Assembly: GCA_025890175.1 (NCBI GenBank)
Contig: JANPYM010000009.1
Span: forward strand, 2,162,250-2,226,249
Source of the DNA: Ciborinia camelliae
Taxonomy: Eukaryota > Ascomycota > Leotiomycetes > Helotiales > Sclerotiniaceae
Length of the DNA: 64,000 nt
Direction of reading: 5' to 3'
Both the position numbers and the translations under genes were made by a program. Below are positions 48,484 through 62,020 of this stretch, piece after piece. Under the pieces are notes generated by a model that saw only the letters and a list, made by a program, of their open reading frames with translations, had not been told where the DNA came from and did no database searches. Position 1 is the stretch's first letter. Each line of letters begins with the position of its first letter.

Positions 48484-49445
48484 AAAAAACGGGATGAACT
48501 GAAAGAGATTCGTATTTTAACTGCATGCATATAAAACGGAGTCACATTTTTTTTATTCTTTGGACAAGTTGGATGCTTTTTCTTGCCTGATTCAAAAAGA
48601 TTTGAGAGGAATGGGATTGGATGGGTAGTTAGTTGGATTTTGACGTGCAGCATTGGAGCGACTTTGGATTGTATCGTTAGGTGGGTAGCAAGGATTGTCG
48701 TGAAGGGAAGGGAAGGGAAAGGAAACCTAGTTGCATTATATTGTGGGATTGATCTGTACTTGCAAGCTCTATTTCAAAATGGGTGGCAGAATGGGATTGC
48801 AATGCAATTCAATGGGGGCGTAATCAAGGGTTTGGGGATTGTTTTCTATTAGAATTAATACTTTTTCTCAGAAGGTCGTGAGAGCTTTGTGTGATTATGA
48901 ATATGAATTCTATTTTGATTCCATTTGCGTGAAGGTGAATACTCGTAGTAAGGTGAATGGATGGATGGTAAAATATTTAGCAGGGGAGATATAAAGTTGA
49001 ATAGAATTGATCGTATATTCAATATATACGAGCTTTAAGTACGGCCCTTCACAACCTCCCTCGCAGCTCGTGCTGCGCAGCTTGTAGAGCCCTATGAATT
49101 TAAACAATCAATATAATCAGATCTTTGGATTCCCAGCTGTCGCTTAATTAATTCGGTGTTTTAGAATATGTATGTTAGAGATATATATGGTTTGTTAAAG
49201 CTACACAAGTATGTTTATTTATTATATTATTGGATTTTGATGTTTTATATTGAGAGAAGAGGAAAGGATTAATGTAATGGAGGAAAAAAGTAAAGAAAGT
49301 ACGTAAAGAGATTGAAGCGTATATGCATGACTGATTATAAATCCCAGGCCTATCGACATCGATGCTATTCGGTGCTGCATTGGTTTTTATTTGCTTGTTT
49401 ATCTGTCTGTCTTATTTTGGATTTTATTTTATTTTACTATACTAT
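48484..49445. other. 3' flank of the class V chitin synthase
   Basis: Likely 3' UTR then AT-rich spacer. Frames at 48583-48852 and 48910-49107 are not supported. Base composition is still near the gene-region average. Confidence 0.45.
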
Positions 49446-49623
49446 TGTTGAAGATCATATCACTGTACTACATTCATTATAGTATAATGGACCGTAGTCT
49501 ATCCCGCGTACTAGTTTAACTTGCTTTCTATACTATTGTATCTGCTTTCTGTACATAGCTTTAGTCTATACACAATACAACATACTATACGTTCAATAAA
49601 ACGAACTTTTTCTTCTTATAACA
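49446..49623 (+). mobile_element. Solo LTR-like fragment of family B, little mutated
   Basis: Begins TGTTGAAGATCATATC and ends near TTCTTATAACA, a TG...CA layout. Other copies of the same sequence lie on the minus strand near 50742-50891, 62340-62518 and 62845-63000. This copy keeps more G and C than the others. I could not find a clear target-site duplication, so the exact ends are approximate. Confidence 0.6.
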
Positions 49624-50417
49624 AAATCCTTATTAATCAAATAAATGTATATAAAAATTATCACAATTATATTATTACTATATATATTGATAATTAAAAA
49701 GAAAATAAATGTATATAACAAAAACGAAGCTTGGACTAACTAATTATATTTATAAAGGTACTCCAAGTTAGAAATCTTCTTTCGCGTACAACACGTTAAA
49801 GGGCGCATTTAACTCAACGGTGTATGTAGTAATTGCACGAGAGGCAATCGTGAAACCATGTTTCCGAAGAGAATAGTACCCATGCCACTATCGATACAAC
49901 GCAGGACACCTGTGCAGTTTAAGGAAATACAAGATGAAGGTTTAACGAAGCCGAATCCCAATTCATTGCCAAAGAACGGAAAACTAGATCCCCCCCCCCT
50001 ACCTCTCCCCCATGCAAGTAAAAGAGGTAGTTCAGTTAAATTGTATTGTTGCGCGTGTGCATTTCGTTCTCGAGTCGGTATTTTCACGTGTTATCTCCCC
50101 CTCTTTCATTCCCCAGATAATGAGGAAACAAACGACCATCAACGAAGAAAGAAAACAATTAATATGTGGGAATGGCCGAGACTCCAAATTGGGGTGTGTA
50201 GGAAGTGGAGAAAGAGGTGGTTGAAATACCTACTAGGTAGACGATGGGATTTTTTTAAGCGAGTTTAAGCGAGTTTAAGCGGGGACAAGGATAGATTAAT
50301 TCATGGCGGAGCTTGATTAATTGCACCAGACTTATCAATAACCTCGCCCTAGAGAGGATTGAGTTGGTTGGATCCGAGCTTTTCAGTAAAGAGTTGAAAT
50401 AAATTGCAAGGGTGAAC
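49624..50417. other. Transition from gene region to AT-rich block
   Basis: 49624-49760 is AT-rich; 49760-50417 returns to moderate GC. A 136-codon plus frame (49858-50268) is open, but its product is basic and unrecognisable and overlaps a minus frame; not called. Three tandem GAGTTTAAGC units lie at about 50259-50282. Confidence 0.4.
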
Positions 50418-50570
50418 TAGTGGTAGTAGTAGTAGTATTAATTTTCGTCTGGCGGATATAGGCTTAAGGCCTATATATACCCTGAACCTCCCGAAAGATA
50501 TAAAAATATACTAAGATAAGGAATTTATATTAATAACTATTCCAGAAAATGTTTTTGAAATTTATTTGTA
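50418..50570 (-). mobile_element. Retroposon 3' end with (TAC)n tail and hairpin, copy 1 (RIP-mutated)
   Basis: On the minus strand: degraded C-terminal codons of an open frame, a stop, about 80 bp with an inverted repeat TATAGGC/GCCTATA, then a (TAC)n tail. Homologous over about 130 bp to 62997-63130, where the hairpin reads CGCAGGC/GCCTGCG. A shared 3' end with a short-repeat tail suggests a LINE-like element; this is inference. Confidence 0.5.
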
Positions 50571-50741
50571 TATTAATATAATACCTAGTATATTTTAAAA
50601 CTATAGGTGTTTAAAATTTTAAAAAAAAGAATAATTAATAGTGAATGGTAGAGGCATATTTATATTGTAGTAAAAGCTGTAGTATTAACTATCTGCAGGC
50701 TAAACTACTTATAGTACGCAGCATGCGCGCGTGTAGCGTAC

Positions 50742-50891
50742 GTTAGAACAAATATTTAAATTTATTGAACATGTGGTAGTAGATAGAGGGTACTGTACAA
50801 TGGAGGGAGCTAAGCTACTTTAGGTAGTGGGGTAGACCTCGGTCGTCTATACTACTATAGTGAATATGGTATAGTGATATGATCTTCAACA
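50742..50891 (-). mobile_element. LTR of family B, left copy
   Basis: Reading on the minus strand it starts TGTTGAAGATCATATCACTA and ends near TTGTTCTAAC. It matches the solo LTR at 49446-49623. This marks the left edge of the extremely AT-rich block and could be the 3' LTR of an older minus-strand element. Confidence 0.6.
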
Positions 50892-53800
50892 AAAATAAAT
50901 AATATTTATTATTATATTAATTATATAAATAATCTTTAGTATAATTAGAATACTAAATATTAAATTAGTTGTTTTTTTTTTGTTTATTTGTTTTATAAAA
51001 ATAATAAAATTAATTTTCTTTATAGAAATAAGGATATAAATATGGAGTTTAGTAATTAAATATTTATAAGCAATAAGTATTTATAAATATTCAGATTTTA
51101 TAATATTAATATTTTATTCTAAAATTATAATATTTTGGATAAATTTCTTAAAATCTTTATATTAATAAATATCTCCTATTGTATATTTAAGTTTTTTAAG
51201 TTTCTTAAGAGTTAGATTTGATAATATAGTAGTAGTAGTAGTAAATTCTTAATCGATTGGGTTTATCTGTATATATATATACAAAGATTATATGATGGGC
51301 TTATAATTATGTATAATATAGGGTTAATAAAAAAACAAAAATAAAAAAACCTAAATTTTTTTTGGTATATATCCAAATCGTTTTTGTTATTTGTTTATTT
51401 TATTAAATATTATATAATTTGTGATATTTTAATTTTGAAAATGATTTTAATTAATACTAGTAGTTTTATAGTTTTATAATATATAATGGATTAATTTATG
51501 TATTTTATTATATTCTTTTGTAGTTTAATAAATATTTTTTTATTTATTTTTTTTTTGTTTATTTATTTATTCATTTATTTGTTTATTTATATATTATTTT
51601 TTATTTATTTATTATTTATATATCTTATATCCTAACAATACCCCAACAATACTTTTTTATTTCTAATCTATATTTTTTGTTTTTATTTATAATTATATTA
51701 TTATTAAATAATTATTATTTAATAATATTGATTTAATAAATAATTTTTCTTTGTTTTTATTTATATATATATATATATATTTTATATTATATCCTAAACT
51801 TTATTTTTTTTTTTTCAATTTTATTACCTTTATTTTAATAACGTTTTTTAAAAAAAAAATTTATATTATTAATAAATATATTAACGAATTATTAAAAAAG
51901 ATTTGCTTTTTAGTTTGGCTTTTTTATAATTATTATATATATTATCTTTATAATTTAAATATAAATCCAAATTTTATTTATATATATATATATAAAAAAT
52001 ATTCTTATTATTATATTAATAAAAATCTATATCAAAATATATATTTTATTTATTTATTTTCTTTTTTCTTATTTCTAAATTAATTTATTTTTTGTAAATC
52101 CTTATAAAGTATTTAAAATCTATATATACCGCTTTTACAATTATTAATATATATAATAAAACTATTAATAATAATATTATTAATAATATTGTTTTACCAG
52201 ATAAATAAAATTTTGTTAGCAAAACATCAACTTATTTTTTACAAAAAACTTTTCATTAATTATAATAATCAAATTCATTAAAATATATAAATCAATCCCT
52301 ATCCAATTTCAAAGATTTTTTATATTCTTTATAAAGCAATTATGTTTATTATAATTAAAATAAATACGAAATTAAAAAAGAATACCAAAAACAATAAAAC
52401 TACAAATTATATTTGACAAATAAAGATTCTAAAATCGATTACAAACTTTTTTGATATATTTATTAATATATATTATATTAAAATAAATTATATTCTCTAT
52501 TTTTTCTTTTTTTTTTTTCTTTTTTTTTATATATATTAAACCCTTACTAATCCCTCACAACACAAATACAACACCCCGAAAAAAAAGATTAAAGAAATGA
52601 AAATCGCAACTAGATTTTTCAACAATTTTTAAATCAAAAAATATCTTTGTTATTTTAATTCTTTTTTTTATAAATTTAAATCTAATTACCCTTTGAATAA
52701 GATTTGTTACCCTAATATTTCTATAAAATCGATTTTTATATTATATATTATAATCCAATTAAACTAAACTTGTATTATATTAATACCTTTATTTTGATTA
52801 TTTATATTACTACAGCCTATAAGCTTTCCACATCTCATACAAAATCTCTCTGTTTATATATTTTAATCTTTTTAAATAAATCTCTTTTAATATATTCGAA
52901 TAATAAAATATTAAATAATTGACTATTTAATTTTTTTATTTATATTAATTATACTACAATTATATTCCAAAGATCTTTTTATTTGTTAAAAAGCTTTTAA
53001 AACCTATTTTTTTATATATATATCTAATATTATTAAATTTATATTTTTTAAAAACATATTATAGATTTTTAATTATTTTTTAAATATTTTATAATTTAAT
53101 TTTGATAAAATTATTATTTCTTTATATATCATTTACTTTACCTTTTAATCTTTTATTTATTTTTTTATTTTTTATTTTTTAAAATTTTTAATAAAATTTT
53201 ATTAATATATTGTATTTCTTTTTTTAATATATTTTATCTTTTTAATATTATTATAAATTAGTTATATATTTATTTAATTCAACATTTATTCCGTTTTAAA
53301 TATACTATCCAATATTTTTTTTGATTATATTAATCTTCCTTTCTTTTTTTATTGTTTATTATTTTATTATATACCTTGTAGATTTTTATATTATATTTTT
53401 ATACCTATAATCTATATTATATTATTTTTTAAAATTTATTTAAATATAAATAAAATGATTTATAATATATTTTAGCATAGAGGGTGGGTATGGATATAAT
53501 CTTATAAACCCCTAAAATTATTTAAAAGCAATTATTCTATATTATCCATAATATCCGGATAATCTTATTCTTTATATTCTAAAAATCCTTGAAATGATGT
53601 TATATAACTAACGTGTATATAATAACAGATAATATTATCACCTTATATATCTATCAATTCTATCAAAAATCTATCCCTTAAATAAAGAAGATAATACGTG
53701 TTAATACTAATATTTATTTTATTATTTTTTAATATATCTTTTTCAAATATTTGTTTTACTTAAACTTAAAATCTATTTTTAAGTCTAAAATCTATATAAA

Positions 53801-54313
53801 AAGTATAGAATATATAATAATATTGTTAAATATTATTGTTTGTTTTATATTATATATTTTTTAATAATAAATTAAGTATAAGAATTAATACTTTTTGAAG
53901 ACAAATTATATTCCATACCAGATTATTTATTTTAGATATAACCTATAGATTTTTTTTAATATTTTATAATTTTTTTTAATTAATTAGTTTTAAATTATAA
54001 TATTAATATTATCCATAAATTTTATTATATTTGTCGTCCATCTTACCAATATATATATCTTAATTAATTTGTTATTATAAAATAAGAACAATATTAAATT
54101 AATTAATAATTCTTATAATATTCCATTAAATATTAACTATTATAAACTTATATAATTATCAATTATAATATTGCTTATCCTATTATTTAAAAAATTCCTT
54201 ATAAATTTTATTATTTATATAAAAATATTTTATATATATAAAATATATATTAATTTAAAATACAATATATTATCAAATATTTTTAATATATTTAAATTAA
54301 ATATATTTGCTAT
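50892..54313. mobile_element. Extremely AT-rich, RIP-like transposon remains (left part)
   Basis: About 3.4 kb of almost only A and T, full of TpA and without coding capacity. Short frames such as 51751-52083 consist of Phe, Tyr, Ile, Asn, Lys and Leu and are artefacts. It lies between the left family B LTR and the 5' LTR of the inner element, so it is probably part of the older host element. The family cannot be read. Confidence 0.6.
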
Positions 54314-54587
54314 TATCACGAGGACGACTTAGGGATCTAATGATTTAGGAATTAAGATTTGTATTAATAAAAATCTAGATTTTAATATTAGAAGAAAATA
54401 CAGGATAATTAAATTTTATATAGATCTAGGTAATTATATTGAATTGGTATTAATATTTAGTGTATAGTATTAAATAAATATTATATTTAAAATTTAATAT
54501 TATAAAAATGAAGAATATTTATTATTAGATATATGATTATAAGTTATATATTAATTATATAATTTATATCCTTATAATTTTATTATA
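54314..54587 (+). repeat. Left LTR (274 bp) of the 6.56-kb element
   Basis: Starts TATCACGAGGACGACTTAGG. The first 90 or so bases keep some G and C; the rest is almost all A/T. It pairs base for base with 60599-60872. Confidence 0.85.
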
Positions 54588-57500
54588 TTATTTCTTAATT
54601 TTAAATTGATAAACTTTTGTAAAATATAAAATTTAAATTTCTTTTTTTTTGTTAATTATTCTTTTGTTTATGGTTTATTAAAATTGCGATATAGAGTCAG
54701 GAAATTAAAATTATTAAATTTATAAGAATATTGTTTATAAAAATTTTAAACAAATTTTTTGTAATAAAAAAATTTATTAATATTTTATTATTTGTAATTA
54801 ATATTTTAATTAATTTATTTAATATAATATTATAAAACATTTCAATAAAATCGAAAATCTAAAATTTTAATGATCTTATATTTTTTCTTTTTATTAATTT
54901 TAAAAATTTAAAATAAATTAATATATTATTCAAATAAAAAATTGTTTATATAAAAACAAATAAAATTTAAATAAAAAATATTATAAATATAATTTAATTT
55001 ATTAAATAAAAATAATTTATAAAAAAATAGTTCAATAAATTAAAAAACAATATAAAATTTAATATTTTTATAATTTAATTTTTTAAATAAATAAAAACTT
55101 TTAATATTTTTAATATTTAATTAAATTAAATTATTTTTTTTATATAAAAAAACTAATTTGCAATAAAAATTAATTTTGTATTTTATTTAAACTTAATTAA
55201 ATATAATAAATTTAATATAGTATTAATAAACATTTTTTATTTTTTAAGCAAATATTAAAATTTAATATTTTTTGGATTTAAAATTAATATTTCAAAATTT
55301 TTTTAATTTTTTTTATAAAACAAAATCAAAAATTTATTATAACTTAAAATTATTATAAACAAAAAATAAACTAATTTTAACAATTATAAAATATATAGAA
55401 TTAATTATAATCTTAATTAATATAAATTATTTATTTCAATTATTTTGGAAATAATTAATATAATAATATAAATATTTTTTAAATTTTTGATTTAATATTT
55501 TAGATTAATTATTTATTTTAAAATAATAAATAATAAATATAAATTTACAGATATCCTATAATCGATAAAGGTATTATTAAATTTTATTATTTTATTATAA
55601 ACTTTTATTAAAAATAAAGAATTTAATTATTTTAATATTTAATTATAAAATTATATAAAAAATCATTTTAATTGTTTTTTTAATATCAAAGTCTTTATTA
55701 TCAAAGAATTTTGGAAAAAAATTAATCCGAATAAATTTAAAAAAATTTTATTTGATTAAATTATATATCTATATAACAATAGTATTATATTTATTCCTTA
55801 TAATTAAAAACTAAATAATATAATTTATATTAATATACCGCTAAGAGCAATTAATAATTAAAAGCGAATTTAGAATTTTATTATAAATATTTTAAAAGAT
55901 TTTTATTTATTTATATTTATAATAATTATATAAATATTAAATAATTATAATATTTATATTAAATTAATAATAAAAATATTGGAAATAAAACAATATTCGA
56001 ATTAATTCAAAATATTTAGTTATTGGGGTATAATAAATTTCTTTGATAATCTTTATTTGAATTAAATTAGATATTTATATTTATTTTCAATATAACAAAA
56101 TATTATTTTGAATAAAGTATAAACTAAATTATATGTTTTTATTAAACTAATTATTATTAATTAATTTTCGGATTATTTATTTACAAAAAAAGTTTTAAAA
56201 TTGAATATTTATAATATAAATGAAAAACAAAGTTTTAGCTTTATTAGAAAATTTTAGTTTATTAAATAAATTATTATTTTAAATTAAAATAGAGATTAAA
56301 AATATAAAATCGATAAAATCGTTTTTATTTTTTTTCAAAATAATTATTTTAAAACGATTTTAAAGTTTTAATAATAATTATTTAGAATTAAAAATATATT
56401 AATATTAATATTATTATTGATTATTTTGATTATTAATAGATTTATTACTAAATTTCTAAATTAAAATATTTATAATAATATTTAATTTTTTTGATTAATA
56501 TTGAATTTTAAAATTGTAATTAAATAATATTAATATTTATTAAATTTATTATTAATTAAGCTTTTTTGTAATTATAAAATGTTTTAAAATTTTATAATTA
56601 ATTAGGATATAAATAAAAATTTTTGTTTTTTTAAATTCAAATTATTAATATTTAAAGATATTAATAATAATTAATAATTTTTTATTATAAATTTTATAAT
56701 TGGTTTTTGTTAAAAATAAAATTCGAAAAAAGAAAATTACAAAATAAAAAATATTATTAATTTTTTGGAACAAATATTTATTATAAATACTAGTATAATT
56801 AAAAAAATCTATTTCGATAATAAATTTTTTATTTTAATTAAAATATACAAAAATAAAAATTGAAGTAAACAAATTTTTTAATATTTAAAATATAAATTAA
56901 ATAGTTTTATTTTAAATAAAATTTTGTTTAAATTTATTTTTAATAAAGAAAATCAATAATTAAATAATTCTTAAAAGGTTTTAAATAAAATAATAATAAT
57001 AATTAATAAATCCTAAAAAAATTTGTAATTTAATAATAAATATAAAAATTAATTAATTTTAAATAATTTTGATTTTTTTAGAATTAATAAAAAACTTAAT
57101 AAAAAAAACTATTAATTCAAAAAATTTAGTTTGTAAAATATTAAATTTGCTTTTTCTAATATTAGTTTAAAATCTGGTATATTTTAATTATTTAAAAACT
57201 TTTATTATATAAATCTAATATTTTTTTTTAATTTAATTAAAAATAAAAATATTATTTATATAGGCAATACAAAAAATATTAAAATATTTTAATAATATAT
57301 TATTGATATATTATTAAAAAATAATCGGTTTTTTATAAAATATAAAAAAAAATATTAAACTTTTATAATTCTTTATAAATATACAAAAAATAATTAGATT
57401 TTTATTCTTTGGGGTAGTTATACAAATATAATTAAAAGTATAATGGATGTTAAGGTGGGTTAGGAATTTATTACTAATTATTAAAAAAATAATATTATTA

Positions 57501-60500
57501 ATTAAAAAAAATGGATATCCATTTTTTTGAAAAATAATATTAAATTATTAATAATTAAAATAAAAGTATATATTTCCTTTTAATTATTTAATAAATATAA
57601 TTAAAATTATATATAAAATAAAATTTATAATAATAAAATTTTTAAAATTTTTTTTAAAAATAAATTAGTAAATTTTATCAAATTTAATTTACAATATTTT
57701 ATAAAAACAAGAAATTTAATTTGATTTTTTATTTTTTTTAAAAATTATATAATAATCAAAATCGGATTAATAAAAAAACAAAACATTAATAATAATAAAA
57801 AAATATATATTAATATAATTGAAAAAATAAATAAACAAAAAGTTTTTTAAATTAAAATCTTTTATTATATTTTTATTTTATTAATTTATAATATTTTATA
57901 TAAAAATTACAAAAATTTTGATGTTATAATAATAATAAAAAATATGGAGAATATAAATATTAATTATGGCAATTCAAATAAATTTATTTTTAAAAGTTTA
58001 ATCAAAAAAATAATTATTACTATTTATAAAAATAAATATATAATAAATATTATTCTAAAACAAAATTTTAACGAATTTAATATAATCAAATTTCTTTTAG
58101 AATAAATCCCTAATACTTAATTTTTTAATTAAAAGTTTTTTATAGATTTGTTATAAGCAATTTTGATAATATTAAAACTTGCTTTATTTTTTAAAAATAA
58201 TAAATTAATTATTATTAAAAAAAAAAATTATTTAATTTTTTTATTTTTAAAAATAAACAAAAAATTATTATTAATAATATTTTTTGTAAAAATGTAAAAA
58301 AGAATTATAAAATTAATAATTATAATAAAACTTAAAATATTTATTATAGGATTAAACTTATAAAAATAATAATTATTAATAAATTCTAATTTGCAAATAA
58401 TAAGATTAAGAATATAATTATAGATTATAAATTAATTAATACTAATAATAAATTTTTAAAGCTATATCCTAATAATCAAAAAATATATAACAAACTATTA
58501 ATAAAAATTAAATTTTATTTTAATTTTAATATAATAAATAATAAAAAATAAACTAAAATTATTAAAAATATAAACAAAAAACAATTTAAAAAAAATTAAA
58601 ATATTAATATTTTCGATAAATAAAAAAAATTGTATAATCTTATAATTAATAAAATTATTATTTAAAATATATATATTAATTAATATTTAAAAAAAATATA
58701 TATATTTTTTTTTAAAATATAATTTAAAAAAAAAATTCATTAAAAATATAAAAAACATTTGTAATTTTATAAAAACAATTATTATCAAAAAATAATAAAA
58801 AATTAAAAAAATTAATATATTATATAATAAAAAGAAAATTCGAAATATAATTAAAAAGCAAAATTATTTTCAAAACAATTTTTTTAAAGATTTTTAGTTT
58901 TTTGATATAAAATCTACAACAAAAATTACAATTAAAACTAAATCTATTTTAATATTAATAATAAAGATTTTAAAGACTTTAAGGATTATAATATAGTTTA
59001 TAAAATTTTTAATAAATCAAAATCAAAATTTCTATAAATAATTTATAATCTTATAATTAAATTAAAAATATTTAAAACAAAATTTATTATTATAAATAAT
59101 TTGCTTTTATTTTTTGATACAAAAAAAAACCTTTTTTTTTTTAAAATTGTTAAAATCTCCACCATTATTTTTAAATATATTAATAATAAAAATTAAAAAA
59201 AATTGATTTTTAAATAAAATATTGTTAATTATAAATTTTAAAAAAATAAAATACAAAAAAAGTTTTATATAAAACAAATAATTTTAATAATTTAAATATT
59301 TTTATCAATTTAATAAAATTTAATAATTATAAAATCAAAATTATAAAACAATTTATTAAAAATTTTATTAAAATATTTTTTATTTAATTTAATATATAAA
59401 TTATATTATATAATTTTATTAAAATAATAAAAATAATATATAAGCTTTTTAAAATTAAAAAAAAATAATATAAATAATTAAATATTTTGAAAAAACTTTA
59501 TTATATTTGTTTTAATATAAATCAATTTATATTTATTACCATATATCTTATTGAAAACTATAAAAACAATATTAAATATAAAAAACTTACTATTCCAAAT
59601 ATTAAAAAAAATAAATTTATAAATATTATTAATAATATAATTAAAAATATATTGAATATAATATTTATTGTTATTAAATAAATAAAAATTAATATTAAAT
59701 TTTTTGTATATCTTATTATACCAAAAATTGAAATTCTGAATAAACTAATTTAAAATTTATTTACCTTAAAATTTTTCAAAATTAATAATAATTTATAACT
59801 TAAAAATATATACAATAATATTAAAAATAATAAATTATTAAAAATATATATTAACTCGGAAATTATTAAAACGTTTTTTAATTATAATATAATTATTAAG
59901 AATATAATGGAGATTGTTTTTCGATTATAAGATTTAAATATAAAGAAAATTATATTAATTAATTATATCAAAAAAAAATTATAAAGTATTATTATCTTTT
60001 TTAATTTTTGATAATAATGATTAAATCATTAATACATTATTTGTAATCATTGGACTTCACAAGAAAACCCAAGTAAACCTGTTTTTGAAGATTTATTTTA
60101 TATTTAATATTTTAAGCGAAAATATAATATTCCTATAAAAATCGAATTATTTAATTCAACACCTTTACAGACTTAAGAATTATAACAAATTAAAATCAAA
60201 TCTTGTCCGATTATCCTTAAATAATAATAAATATAATATTATTAAACTAATTAAAAACGTTTATTTTAAAAATAATAAAATAATAATATTTAAAATTGTT
60301 ATTATTAATATTATTAATTATAATAAATAAATTAAAACAAAAATAAAAAAAATAAAAAAAAATTAAAATAAAATATAAAAATAATTAATTTAAAAAAATA
60401 AAAAAATAAAGTATAATATTTAATTTTACCATATAAAACAAAAAAATTAAAATAAATTTATAATTAATTAAAATTATTAATAATATTATATATTAATACA

Positions 60501-60598
60501 AAAATTTTTAAAATAAAATTTTTGATAATTTTAAATAAAAAATTGGTTTTTTTTTTTTTTTTTAAATTTTTAAAAAATATAATTAAAAATCTAGATTA

Positions 60599-60872
60599 TA
60601 TTATAAAAACGATTTAGGGATTTAATAATTTAAAAATTAAGATTTGTATTAATGAAAATCTAGATTTTAATACTAAAAGAAGGTATAGAATAGCTGAATC
60701 TTATATAGATCTAGGTAGCTGTACTGAACTGGCGCTAGTGCCTAGTGTATAATACTAAGCGAGTACTATGCCTAGAACCTAATACTATAGGAATGAAGAG
60801 CATTCACCACCAGGCACGTGATCGTAGGTCACGTGCTAGTCACGTGACCCGTACCCCTGTAACTTCGTCACA
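60599..60872 (+). repeat. Right LTR (274 bp), outer half nearly unmutated
   Basis: The inner 90 or so bases are A/T-rich, but from about 60690 to the end (CTTCGTCACA) base composition is normal. It includes three CACGTG palindromes at 60815, 60830 and 60841. Confidence 0.85.
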
Positions 60873-62020
60873 ATTGTATATTTTTTAAATTGGTTTAATT
60901 AATTGTAATTTAAATGTTTGAAATATTTGTAAGTAAATTTTATAGATGTTTTATTTAGATCTGTATTTTTATTATATACAATTAAAGTAAATTATTAAAG
61001 GATGTATAAGTTTTTTCATTTTTTGGTAATAAAATATAATTAATTAAATTTTTAATATAATATAAAGTTATTTTCAAATATAATTTTGTAATTAAAGTTT
61101 GTAAATAAGTTAATAAAAATAAATTAAATAAAATTGAATTTAGATATAAATTATATATTGTATAGTATTATTATTTTGATTTTAGTTTTTTTAAAAGTAA
61201 TATTTTTAATAAAAAAATTATTAGTTATTTTTATATTTTTAGGGGTTAATTAATATTAAATATATTTTAAATTATTAAATTGTTTAATAAAATATTAAAA
61301 GATATTAAAATTAAATATTTATTTAATTAAATTAATTATATATATAATTAAATTAAAATAAATAATATTATTGTATTAATTATTAATAAAGTTAGTTTTA
61401 ATATTTTTATTTTTATTTTTGTTTTTTTTGTTAACAAATTTTTTTTTGTTATTTTTAATATTTTTTTAAATTTTTATTAAAAAATAATAATCTTTTTAGT
61501 AATGTTTTATTTTCAAACAAAAGCAATATTGATTTTTAACGATTTTGTTAATTTCATTTTCGGAATTATTATTATTTTTATTTCAATTATTTTGTTTAAA
61601 ATTATTACAATTATTATAATTTCGAAATCTATTATATTCTTTTTTTTTGTTACATTTATATTATAATTTTTAATTATTAATAATATTTATTATTATTACC
61701 ATAACTAATTTTTTTGTTATTATAAAAATAATTATAACGTTTTAAAAAAAAAAATTGAAATTAAAAACAAATATCTTGATTTATTATTATTTAAATAATT
61801 TAAAAATTTTAATTAAAAATTATTAAAAAACTTTTTTATTATTTATTATTCAAATATTAAAAAAAACCTATTATTAAAAATAAAAGAATTGTTTAAAAAA
61901 TTAATAAAATAATTAGATTTTGAAATCAAACTTAATATAATAAAACTATTTTTTAATTTTTATAATAAATTATAAATATATTAAATTATCGTTTTCTTTT
62001 AATATTTTTTATATACCAAT
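60873..62020. mobile_element. Extremely AT-rich, RIP-like transposon remains (right part)
   Basis: About 1.1 kb of A/T-only sequence with no readable frame. Likely the other part of the older element interrupted by the 6.56-kb insertion. Confidence 0.5.

Larger units (their letters stand above)
54314..60872 (+). mobile_element. LTR retrotransposon, 6.56 kb, inactivated by RIP-like mutation
   Basis: Bounded by two direct repeats of exactly 274 bp (54314-54587 and 60599-60872) that align without gaps and differ almost entirely by C/T and G/A exchanges. Length and LTR size fit a Ty1/copia or Ty3/gypsy element. The interior is more than 80 percent A+T by eye, with stops in all frames, so gag and pol cannot be recognised and the superfamily and true strand are not set (orientation given is arbitrary). 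No clear 5-bp target duplication is visible, perhaps because it too is mutated. Confidence 0.8.

Noticed and set aside
49440..49588. TACTAT direct repeats flanking TGTTG...CAACA as a 6-bp target-site duplication
   Set aside because: Comparison with other copies shows homology continuing past CAACA to about 49623, so the repeat is coincidental.
49858..50268. 136-codon plus frame right of the chitin synthase
   Set aside because: Basic product with no recognisable part, a competing minus frame, and a position at the edge of transposon DNA. It could be real but cannot be supported.
51751..52083. Coding frames in the AT block (also 59487-59681, 62009-62218, 62539-62721)
   Set aside because: Products contain almost only Phe, Tyr, Ile, Asn, Lys and Leu, as expected from mutated A/T-rich DNA.
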